Assembly (NCBI GenBank): GCA_942493385.1
Contig: OW818699.1
Location: 1,488,001 to 1,552,000 of the forward strand
Length of the DNA stretch: 64,000 nt
Direction of reading: 5' to 3'
Origin: UBA8389 sp942493385
GTDB taxonomy: Bacteria > Bacteroidota > Bacteroidia > Bacteroidales > UBA1402
The translations under genes and the position numbers were made by a program. Shown here piece after piece: positions 38,329 to 46,381 of the stretch (position 1 is its first letter; each line of letters begins with the position of its first letter). The notes under the pieces were generated by a model, which saw only the letters and a list, made by a program, of their open reading frames with translations, did not search any database and was not told the DNA's origin.

Positions 38329-40569
38329 TTAATCTAGAGCGTTGAGTGCGCTGCCGGCCTTAAACCAAGCAATTTGTTGCGCGTTGTAGGTATGGTTTAC
38401 TGGGAAGCTTTCGCTGGTACCGTCGCTGTGAAGCAACTGAACAGTAAGGCTTTGGCCTGGTGCGAAATTGGTTAGGCCGAGAATCTCAAGCTTATCGTCT
38501 TCGCGCACTTTGGCGTAATCGTTTTTATCGCTGAAGGTAAGGGCTAGCATACCCTGTTTTTTCAAATTCGTTTCATGAATGCGTGCGAACGATTTCACCA
38601 ACACGGCTTTGACATTGAGGAAACGTGGTTCCATGGCTGCATGTTCGCGGGAGGAACCTTCTCCGTAATTTTCCTCGGCCACCACCACACTGCCCCTGCC
38701 GGCCGCCTTATAAGCTCTGGCCAAGGTGGAAACAGGTATGTATTCACCGTTGTGAAGTACGGCGTTGGTCTTACCATTGAAGGCGTTTATTGCGCCCATC
38801 AGCAAGTTGTCGGAAATGTTGTCGATGTGACCGCGGAAACGCAACCAGGGACCTGCCATGGAAATATGGTCGGTGGTGCATTTGCCTTCGGCTTTGATGA
38901 GTAGGCCCAAGTCCGTGTAATCCTTACCGTTCCAAGGTTCAAAGGGTTTCAATTCTTGCAAGCGTTTGGAGGCAGGGTCTATGTTGATTTGCACGTTGCT
39001 TCCTTCGGTTGGTGCCAAATATCCGGCATCCTTTACTTCAAATCCAAGTGGAGGAAGCTCATAGCCAAAGGGCTCCTGGAGTTTCACCTGCTCACCATGT
39101 TCGTTGGTCAGCGTGTCGGTCATCGGGTTGAAGCAGAGATCGCCTGCAATGCTGAGTGCGGCCACGATTTCGGGGGAACCGATGAACGTATGGGTATTTG
39201 GATTGCCGTCGTTGCGTTTGGCAAAGTTCCGGTTGAAAGAGGTGATGATGGAATTTGGGCGTTCTGGGTCTTCGGCTTCGCGTTTCCATTGGCCGATGCA
39301 AGGTCCGCAGGCGTTGGCCATGATGACGGCACCTGCTTTTTCGAACGTGGAAAGCAAGCCATCGCGTTCAGCCGTGAAGCGAACGAGTTCGGAACCTGGA
39401 TTGATGATGAACTGTGCTTTGGCCTGTAAGCCTTGTTTTTGGGCGGCATCCACGATGGCTGCGGCGCGGGAAAGGTCTTCGTAGGAGGAATTGGTGCAGG
39501 AACCGATGAGGCCGGCTTCCATTTTTTGGGGATAGCCTTTTTCACGAACAACCTGAGCAAACTCCGACAAGGGAGCCGCAGCGTCCGGGGTGAAAGGACC
39601 ATTAATATACGGTTCGAGCGAGGTAAGATCGATTTCAATCAACCTGTCGTAAAAGTTTGAAGGATTTTCGAAAACTTCCTTATCTGCCTGCAAATGTTCG
39701 CTTACTGCCGAAGCGGCTTCGGCAATGCTCTTGCGCCCTGTTGCTTCCAGATATGCCACCGATTTGGCATCGAACGGAAATACGGAGGTCGTCGCACCCA
39801 CTTCGGCACCCATATTGCAAATGGTGCCTTTTCCAGTGGCCGAAAGCGAGGCAGTGCCTTCTCCAAAATATTCAATGACGGCATTTGTGCCACCTTTTAC
39901 GGTGAGAATGCCGGCCAGTTTCAGAATCACATCCTTGGGGGAAGCCCAACCGTTGAGCTTTCCGGTCAACTTGACACCGATGATTTTCGGCATCTTGAGT
40001 TCCCAGGGCATGCCTGCCATCACGTCGACAGCATCTGCACCACCAACTCCGATGGCAATCATTCCAAGTCCGCCTGCATTGGGTGTATGAGAATCGGTTC
40101 CAATCATCATGCCGCCCGGAAAAGCGTAGTTTTCAAAAACCACCTGATGAATGATGCCTGCACCCGGTTTCCAATAACCGATGCCGAACTTGTTGGAAAC
40201 GTCTTTGAGGAAATCGTAGACTTCCTTGTTGGTGTCGTTGGCCGTAGCCAAATCTGTTGTGGAACCAACATAAGCTTGAATGAGGTGGTCGCAATGCACG
40301 GTGGATGGTACTGCAACCCTTTTTCGGCCTGAATTCATTAGCTGAAGCAAGGCCATCTGCGCAGTAGCGTCTTGCATGGCCACGCGGTCAGGGGCGAAAT
40401 TGACGTAGTCGGTGCCACGTAAATAGTCTTTTTCAAGAGGTTCAGAAAGGTGAGTGTAGAGAATCTTTTCCGTCAGGGTAAGCGGACGTTTCAACACTTT
40501 TTTTACATTGTCCATCTTTTCCGGCAGTGTGGAATAGATGCTTTTCATCATTTTTTCGTCAAGAACCAT
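38329..40569 (-). CDS. acnA: Aconitate hydratase (mitochondrial-type)
   Basis: The product has 746 residues and interconverts citrate and isocitrate using a [4Fe-4S] cluster. The cluster cysteines are seen in IGSCTNSSYEDL and in ANACGPCIGQW. Other family segments are GTDSHTPNAGGLGMIAIGVGGADAVD (landmark pieces TDSHTPNAGG and GVGGADAVD) and GSSREHAAMEPR in the swivel domain. The length and motifs fit the mitochondrial/AcnA-like group rather than AcnB. It is the first gene of the operon with citrate synthase and isocitrate dehydrogenase. Confidence 0.95.
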   Translation of the reverse strand: MVLDEKMMKSIYSTLPEKMDNVKKVLKRPLTLTEKILYTHLSEPLEKDYLRGTDYVNFAPDRVAMQDATAQMALLQLMNSGRKRVAVPSTVHCDHLIQAYVGSTTDLATANDTNKEVYDFLKDVSNKFGIGYWKPGAGIIHQVVFENYAFPGGMMIGTDSHTPNAGGLGMIAIGVGGADAVDVMAGMPWELKMPKIIGVKLTGKLNGWASPKDVILKLAGILTVKGGTNAVIEYFGEGTASLSATGKGTICNMGAEVGATTSVFPFDAKSVAYLEATGRKSIAEAASAVSEHLQADKEVFENPSNFYDRLIEIDLTSLEPYINGPFTPDAAAPLSEFAQVVREKGYPQKMEAGLIGSCTNSSYEDLSRAAAIVDAAQKQGLQAKAQFIINPGSELVRFTAERDGLLSTFEKAGAVIMANACGPCIGQWKREAEDPERPNSIITSFNRNFAKRNDGNPNTHTFIGSPEIVAALSIAGDLCFNPMTDTLTNEHGEQVKLQEPFGYELPPLGFEVKDAGYLAPTEGSNVQINIDPASKRLQELKPFEPWNGKDYTDLGLLIKAEGKCTTDHISMAGPWLRFRGHIDNISDNLLMGAINAFNGKTNAVLHNGEYIPVSTLARAYKAAGRGSVVVAEENYGEGSSREHAAMEPRFLNVKAVLVKSFARIHETNLKKQGMLALTFSDKNDYAKVREDDKLEILGLTNFAPGQSLTVQLLHSDGTSESFPVNHTYNAQQIAWFKAGSALNALD

Positions 40570-40733
40570 GGTTGTTGTTGGTCGTAGGTTGATATAATTT
40601 TTGGCAAGATATGTAAATTAATCCACTAATATCGTATATTTCCTCAATAGATTTCATCTATAGGCCGATAAATGGCCGTTTTTGACGATTTATGCAGGAT
40701 TTTAGTGTATATATATGCAAAACTGATTTTATT

Positions 40734-40754
40734 CAACAATCTGTGCGATTGTTG
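40734..40754. promoter_or_regulatory. Inverted repeat overlapping the -33 box of the GH2 promoter candidate
   Basis: Perfect 8-bp arms CAACAATC (40734-40741) and GATTGTTG (40747-40754) are separated by five bases. The right arm ends in the TTG that would be the -33 element. No T-tract follows, so it looks more like a protein-binding site than a terminator. Confidence 0.4.
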
Positions 40755-40783
40755 GGTGATTCAGCCTTGAATGCTTATTTTTG
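40752..40783 (+). promoter_or_regulatory. Candidate promoter of the GH2 gene
   Basis: TTG at 40752-40754 and an exact -7 box TATTTTTG at 40776-40783 are 21 bases apart, slightly longer than the usual 19-20. The predicted transcript would have a leader of about 140 bases before the ATG at 40929. Confidence 0.4.
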
Positions 40784-40928
40784 TGCAAGCTTCAATCAAA
40801 TTGAAAAAGTAAATATAATAGGTTACAATCAAACTTGGTTTATTTTCTACTGTTAATATTTGCTAGTATTACATATTTTTTCTAAAACAACCTTTTCAGC
40901 CAAGAAATACCACTAAATCCATCCATTT

Positions 40929-43427
40929 ATGAAACTCGTTCGCATCTCTCTCTTGCTGTTGATTGTCTTGAGTTCCTGCACCATGCGCCGCGAAGGTCGT
41001 GAGATCGTCGATCTCACTCGGGATTGGAAATTCTTGTTGGGCGATTCTGTTGGTGCTTCCGAAGTTGATTTTGCGGACAGCACGTGGCGTACGCTCAATG
41101 TCCCCCACGATTGGAGCATAGAAGCAGACTTTGCACTGGAAAATCCTGCATCTCCCGGTGGTGGAGCGTTGCCCGGTGGCATCGGTTGGTACCGCAAGGT
41201 TTTCAAATTGGATAAAAGTTGCACCAACAAATGCGTCTATATTGAATTCGACGGAGTTTACCGCAACAGCAAAGTATGGATCAACGGTCATCTGTTGGGC
41301 GAACGTCCCTATGGATACAGTTCCTTCAGTTATGATCTGACACCATATATTAAGATTGATGCGGACAATGTTGTCGCAGTGAGGGTGGACAATGCACAAC
41401 AACCCAATTCCCGTTGGTATTCGGGTTCGGGTATTTATCGAAACGTCCGTTTGGTGTTGACCCATCCCGTACACGTTGACCAATGGGGAACCTACATCAC
41501 CACCCCTCAGGTTTCGACCGCATCTGCAAAAGTGGTGGTGGTGACTACCGTGAAGAATACGACCAATGTGCCTGTGAATGTTCAGGTGGAGCAAATCATG
41601 CAGGATAAGGCAGGTCGCGAAGTCGGCAAGGTAGAAGGGTATTTGCAAATGAATGCCAATTCTGTCGGAAAAATAAATCAACATTTCCAGGTTGTTAGTC
41701 CCAAGCTCTGGAGACTCAATGACCCCAATATGTACTCGGTGACCACCCGTTTGTTCGTTAAAGGAAAACAGATGGACGAATACGTCACGCCTGTTGGTAT
41801 TCGCTATTTCCGCTTCGATTCCAAAAAAGGATTTTTTCTGAACGGTGTGAAAATAAAGATCAATGGGGTGTGCAACCACCACGATTTGGGAGCACTGGGT
41901 GCTGCCATCAATACTCGAGCTTTGGAACGCCAATTGGAAATCTTGCAGGCCATGGGATGCAATGCCATCCGCACTTCGCACAACCCACCAGCACCCGAAC
42001 TGCTTGACCTTTGCGACCAAATGGGTTTCATCGTCATGGACGAAGCCTTCGATGTCTGGGGCAAGAAGAAAACCAACTACGACTATTCGTTGGACTTTGC
42101 CAAATGGTACGAAAAAGATTTGACCGATATGCTACTTCGCGACCGAAACCATCCGTCCATCCTGATGTGGAGCATTGGCAACGAAGTCGGAGAACAATGG
42201 GCCAAGGGTGACAACGAACCGATGGACTTGCAGAAAGCCAACATCTTGCTGAATGCCAAAAAGACCATCACGGAAGCCGACTTGAAGTCGGGGAAAGACA
42301 AGTTGTATTCACTGATCACACAACGACTGGCCGATATCGTGCGTTCAGTAGATCCAACCCGACCGGTTACCGCAGCCTGTAACGAGACCAGCGTGAACAA
42401 TCCACTATTCCAGTCCGGTGCTCTGAGTATCATCGGTTACAACTACCACCAAAACGAATTCAAGGAAACACCAAAACGCTTCCCAGGCAAACCCTTTATC
42501 GTGACCGAATCGGTCTCCGCCCTCATGAGCAGAGGCTTTTATATGAGTCCGTCCACGCACATGTATGTTTGGCCAGTAAGTTGGGACAAGCCCTTCTCGC
42601 ATCCTTCACAGCAATGTTCCTCCTACGACAACTGTCGTACTCCTTGGGGTTCCACCCACGAAGAAACTTGGAAAATCGTCAAGAAGTCACCGCACATTGC
42701 CGGACAATTCATCTGGACAGGTTTCGACTATCTGGGAGAACCGACGCCCTACTGGTGGCCTTCACGCAGTTCGTTCTTCGGCATCATCGACATGGCAGGT
42801 TTCCCTAAGGACGTTTATTACATGTACCAAAGCGAATGGACCAAAAAGGATGTGCTGCACCTCTTTCCACACTGGAATTGGGAAAAAGGTCAGACCGTCG
42901 ATATTTGGGCATATTACAACAATGCAGACGAAGTGGAACTTTATCTGAACGACAAATCGCTGGGCAAGCGCCGTAAAGTGGGGGATGAATTGCATGTCAA
43001 ATGGGCTGTACACTACGAACCTGGAACGTTGAAAGCCGTATCCCGCAAGTTCGGCCAAGTCGTCCTGACTAAGGAAATCAAGACGGCAGGCAAGGCGGAA
43101 CAAATCCGCTTGACCCCTGACCGTAAGAAAATAAATGCAGACGGCAAGGATTTGTGTTTCGTCACCGTGGAACTCGTTGATAAAGACGGGAATGTGCTGC
43201 CGAATGCAGATAAAGACATATTGTTCTCTATTGACGGCGTCGGCAACATTGTCGGAACCGACAACGGCAATCAAAACGATCATGTCAGCCTGAAGAATCC
43301 GCAACGCAGGATGTACAACGGCAAATGTCTGGTCATTATTCAAAACAATGGAAAAAAAGGCAACATTACGTTGAAAGCGGTGGCGGCAAGGCTACCTAAG
43401 GCAGTGTTGGAAATAAAAACGAAATAA
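40929..43427 (+). CDS. GH2 beta-galactosidase-like lipoprotein
   Basis: The product has 832 residues and a lipoprotein signal with cysteine in LSSCTM. It shows the GH2 order: sugar-binding jelly roll (about 25-195; LTRDWKFLLGD, NVPHDW), Ig-like domain, TIM barrel (about 300-620), then a DUF4982-type and an Ig/invasin-like C-terminal domain. The acid/base is Glu419 in IGNEVGEQ and the nucleophile is Glu527 in VTESVSAL. The motifs RTSHNPPAPELLDLCD and FIWTGFDYLGEPTPY are typical of Bacteroidetes beta-galactosidases. Beside GH31, GH3 and GH74 it would most simply remove galactose from xyloglucan side chains. It is convergent with GH31, four bases apart. Confidence 0.88.
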   Translation: MKLVRISLLLLIVLSSCTMRREGREIVDLTRDWKFLLGDSVGASEVDFADSTWRTLNVPHDWSIEADFALENPASPGGGALPGGIGWYRKVFKLDKSCTNKCVYIEFDGVYRNSKVWINGHLLGERPYGYSSFSYDLTPYIKIDADNVVAVRVDNAQQPNSRWYSGSGIYRNVRLVLTHPVHVDQWGTYITTPQVSTASAKVVVVTTVKNTTNVPVNVQVEQIMQDKAGREVGKVEGYLQMNANSVGKINQHFQVVSPKLWRLNDPNMYSVTTRLFVKGKQMDEYVTPVGIRYFRFDSKKGFFLNGVKIKINGVCNHHDLGALGAAINTRALERQLEILQAMGCNAIRTSHNPPAPELLDLCDQMGFIVMDEAFDVWGKKKTNYDYSLDFAKWYEKDLTDMLLRDRNHPSILMWSIGNEVGEQWAKGDNEPMDLQKANILLNAKKTITEADLKSGKDKLYSLITQRLADIVRSVDPTRPVTAACNETSVNNPLFQSGALSIIGYNYHQNEFKETPKRFPGKPFIVTESVSALMSRGFYMSPSTHMYVWPVSWDKPFSHPSQQCSSYDNCRTPWGSTHEETWKIVKKSPHIAGQFIWTGFDYLGEPTPYWWPSRSSFFGIIDMAGFPKDVYYMYQSEWTKKDVLHLFPHWNWEKGQTVDIWAYYNNADEVELYLNDKSLGKRRKVGDELHVKWAVHYEPGTLKAVSRKFGQVVLTKEIKTAGKAEQIRLTPDRKKINADGKDLCFVTVELVDKDGNVLPNADKDILFSIDGVGNIVGTDNGNQNDHVSLKNPQRRMYNGKCLVIIQNNGKKGNITLKAVAARLPKAVLEIKTK

Positions 43428-43431
43428 GAAA

Positions 43432-46278
43432 TTATTTCAAGATTATTTTTGATTGTTTTCCACTGTAGTGTATGATTGTGCCGGTGCCAGTCACATCCAT
43501 GCCTGCCGGATGTTCGGGAGATACGAGGATGACGTTTAGATTCCGTTCAGCCACCATGCCTTTGAAGGAACCTTTTCGTTCCGAAATCGTCAGCGTTTTG
43601 GTTGCGTCCTCCCATTTGAAACCAATGATGGAAAAAGCGCCTTTTTCATAATTGTAATTCAAGTTTTCATCTTCATAAAGGCTGAAGGCACCATCGCGAC
43701 CGGCATAAACATAAACGATCAGGTCGTTTTGCGGTTGGGTCGTGTTTTCAATACGGGCACCGGTAGTCAAAATGCTACCAGCAGGTACGTAAACCGGCAT
43801 CCGATCCAAGGGCGCTTCGACAGACCGACGTTTGCCACCTTTGACGAAGCTACCGTCGTAAAGACTGTACCAATCCGTGTTTTCGGGAAAATAAACGGAA
43901 CGCGTCCTAGCCTTGTAGTTGTAAACTGGGCAAACCATCAACTGGGAACCAAATAGATATTGGTCGCCCACATTCAAAACGGTAGCATCGCTGCCAAAAT
44001 CCATGACCAAAGGCCGCATGATGGTATAATCTTCGAAATGACATTTGCCGGCCAAAGTGTAAATGTATGGCATCAGTTTGTAACGCAACTCCGCATAATA
44101 GAGGAGAGTCTGGTAAGACGGTGTTCCTTTTGGCGCGATGTTCCACGGTTCCCTCAGCGGAAACTGGCCATGGCTGCGGAACAAAGGTGCAAACGCACCG
44201 AACTGGTGCCAGCGGACATTGAGTTCCCGCCATTCGTTGCGATCTTCCGAACCCTCTCTTGCTTTTTCATAGCGCTTTTCCACGCAGAAACCACCATCGT
44301 CCATGGTCCAATACGGATTGCCCGAAATCGAGAAGTTCATGCCTGCCGAAATCTGTGCCTTCAAATCCTCCCAACGGGTACCGATGTCGCCGCTCCAAAT
44401 GCAGGCTGCATACCGTTGAGAACCTGCAAAACCGGAGCGAGTGAGCAAAAAGACCCGTTGGTCGTTGTTGACGCTCCGTTGTCCTTCGTAAATGCCCTTG
44501 GCGTTCATCAGACCGTAGGCGTTGAAATATTCCGTGGAGGAACCCAATGCAGTTGGATTCATCAGTTTTTTGCGGGCATCCATGCTGGCATTCGAGTTGA
44601 TGTCCGGCTCGGATGCATCCATCCACCAGGCATCGAACCCTTTGTTGAACAGATGCTCGTCCATCTGTTTCCAAAACAACTTGCGGGCTCCTTCGCTGTA
44701 GGAATCGTAGAACGAACCTATGTACCCTCGGCCTATCCAGTCACGAACACTATCGTTGACGGCTTGCTTGTACATCCATCCTTTGCTGTCGAATTCCTTG
44801 TAATGCTCGGTGCTGCAGTAGAACTTGGGCCAAACCGAGATCATGATGCGCGCACTGGAGTCGTGCACCTCCTTCACCATACCTGCAAGGTCGGGGAAGC
44901 GGCTGGTGTCCGGTTCGTGTGAACCCCAAGTGTCTTGATTCCAATACGACCAATCCTGAACGATGTTGTCGATGGGGAAATGCTGCTCACGAAATGTTCG
45001 CAGCGTGCTCAGCAATTCTTCCTGTGTTTTGTAACGTTCCCGGCTTTGCCAGTAACCCATGGCCCATTTCGGCATCACCTGAGCCTTGCCTGTCAACGTA
45101 CGGTAGCCGCTTATCACCTGGTCGGCATTGGAGCCATGGACAAAATAGTAATCCAACTGCCTGCCCATTTCAGACCACAAGGAAAGTCGGTTCTGTTCTT
45201 TGGCTGAAACAGGGCTTAGGGCCTTTAGGCTGATGTAGGAGACTCCACCGTCGGGCATCCATTCGATGCGAAGTTTGTGTTTGCTGTCTTTCTCAAGGTT
45301 TGCCTTGAATTTGTAACTGTTTGGATTCCAAGCGGTACGCCAGCGTTCGGGCACCACTAGGCTGTCGTCCAGATAAACTTTGGTGTACCCTGCGTAATAG
45401 AGGTTGAAGTGGAACAAACCACTTTCCTTCGGTTGAATTTCACCCTCCCACTTGATGGAGGAATTGTTAAATGGGAAGTCTTTCGGGAAATTTTTAATGG
45501 TTTCCAGGTTTTCGTAGTCAACAATCATTTCCTTGCGTTCCACAAACACATTCTTCGGATCCTTATTTATCAAATAAGTGGCTGTCAAACCGCCTTCCTG
45601 TCCATTTTTGTCGAACAGTCTGAACTGATCCAAGTTGGAGTAGGGGCGTGGATCGCCGAAGCGGGTGAGCGAATAATTGTCCCAAAGAATGCCGTAATTC
45701 TTGCTGGAAACCACAAACGGTACCGAAACCTTGGTATTGTACTGGTACAGTGTTTCATTTTTACCCTTATAATTGAACTCGTCCGACTGGTGTTGTCCGA
45801 GACCGTAAAAAGCTTCGTCGGCCGGCGATTCGAATTCTTGTCGGAAAGTCCATGCTGTTGTCCCGTCCACAGTGATGGGACTGAACGTTTTTCCACCACC
45901 AATTTTTTCTTTAAGTAAAATGGTTCCATTTAAATCGGAAAAACAAATTTCACCAGTCCGCATGGAGACCATCACTTTCAGTTTGGCCGTGGTCAATAGG
46001 ATGGTATCCCCCTTTTGAACTGCATTCCAACCCCCTTTTTGAGTATCGCCGAATGCTGTAATCAAACTTTTCGGGTCGTTCAGCAGACGGTCAGGTGAAG
46101 CCGAAACGCGAATGATCTCGTCATTGATGACTTGTAAGCGTATGCTTTTTGTATCTGTGTTCTGCAATTGTGTCAATGATATGCGGACGCCATCATCGGT
46201 TTTGCGAAACAAGGTGTTGTTACAGCCACAGAGTATTGCGAACAATACAGAAAGGACCAAAAAATGTGTTCGATTCAT
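43432..46278 (-). CDS. GH31 alpha-xylosidase-like enzyme with inserted PA14 domain
   Basis: The product has 948 residues and a lipoprotein-like signal with cysteines in LCGCNN. A GH31 N-terminal beta domain is followed by a PA14 module (about 235-365; GLFHFNLYYAGYTKVYLDDSLV, with landmark AGYTKVYLDD) placed as in known alpha-xylosidases of the Xyl31A type. The (beta/alpha)8 core has the nucleophile Asp554 in WWMDASEPD and the likely acid/base Asp631 in SGDIGTRWEDL. C-terminal beta domains end the protein. With GH74, GH2 and GH3 close by, release of xylose from the non-reducing end of xyloglucan oligosaccharides is the best call; an alpha-glucosidase is less likely. Confidence 0.9.
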   Translation of the reverse strand: MNRTHFLVLSVLFAILCGCNNTLFRKTDDGVRISLTQLQNTDTKSIRLQVINDEIIRVSASPDRLLNDPKSLITAFGDTQKGGWNAVQKGDTILLTTAKLKVMVSMRTGEICFSDLNGTILLKEKIGGGKTFSPITVDGTTAWTFRQEFESPADEAFYGLGQHQSDEFNYKGKNETLYQYNTKVSVPFVVSSKNYGILWDNYSLTRFGDPRPYSNLDQFRLFDKNGQEGGLTATYLINKDPKNVFVERKEMIVDYENLETIKNFPKDFPFNNSSIKWEGEIQPKESGLFHFNLYYAGYTKVYLDDSLVVPERWRTAWNPNSYKFKANLEKDSKHKLRIEWMPDGGVSYISLKALSPVSAKEQNRLSLWSEMGRQLDYYFVHGSNADQVISGYRTLTGKAQVMPKWAMGYWQSRERYKTQEELLSTLRTFREQHFPIDNIVQDWSYWNQDTWGSHEPDTSRFPDLAGMVKEVHDSSARIMISVWPKFYCSTEHYKEFDSKGWMYKQAVNDSVRDWIGRGYIGSFYDSYSEGARKLFWKQMDEHLFNKGFDAWWMDASEPDINSNASMDARKKLMNPTALGSSTEYFNAYGLMNAKGIYEGQRSVNNDQRVFLLTRSGFAGSQRYAACIWSGDIGTRWEDLKAQISAGMNFSISGNPYWTMDDGGFCVEKRYEKAREGSEDRNEWRELNVRWHQFGAFAPLFRSHGQFPLREPWNIAPKGTPSYQTLLYYAELRYKLMPYIYTLAGKCHFEDYTIMRPLVMDFGSDATVLNVGDQYLFGSQLMVCPVYNYKARTRSVYFPENTDWYSLYDGSFVKGGKRRSVEAPLDRMPVYVPAGSILTTGARIENTTQPQNDLIVYVYAGRDGAFSLYEDENLNYNYEKGAFSIIGFKWEDATKTLTISERKGSFKGMVAERNLNVILVSPEHPAGMDVTGTGTIIHYSGKQSKIILK

Positions 46279-46306
46279 AGCAGCAATGGAATAGTTTCAA
46301 AAAAAA

Positions 46307-46314
46307 CAAAAGTA
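46307..46314 (-). promoter_or_regulatory. Candidate -7 box of the GH31 gene
   Basis: The minus strand reads TACTTTTG, an exact TAnnTTTG match, 29 bases ahead of the GH31 start at 46278. It is arranged back to back with the GH3 promoter. The -33 region is poor. Confidence 0.4.
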
Positions 46315-46331
46315 CATATTTCAAATGAAGA

Positions 46332-46362
46332 TTGATACGAAGCGGATTAACTCCTATATTTG
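46332..46362 (+). promoter_or_regulatory. Promoter of the GH3 gene
   Basis: TTG at 46332-46334 and an exact -7 box TATATTTG at 46355-46362 are 20 bases apart. This promoter lies inside the frame that opens at 46325, so translation cannot start there on this transcript. It supports the ATG at 46382. Confidence 0.55.
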
Positions 46363-46381
46363 TGATCTTAAATCGAATGCA

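Larger units (their letters stand above)
40570..40928. other. Divergent intergenic region between acnA and GH2 gene
   Basis: This 359-base AT-rich stretch holds no gene that I can support. It contains an inverted repeat at 40734-40754 and a promoter candidate at 40752-40783 for the plus-strand GH2 gene. A promoter for acnA must also lie here. A TATCTTGC stretch on the minus strand near 40604 is the only weak candidate, and I do not call it. Confidence 0.4.

Noticed and set aside
40896..42020. Long open frame antisense to the GH2 gene
   Set aside because: It lies fully against a well-supported enzyme with catalytic motifs, and its translation shows no domain.
43960..44922. Long open frame antisense to the GH31 gene
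   Set aside because: A shadow of the catalytic domain; no signal or domain in its translation.
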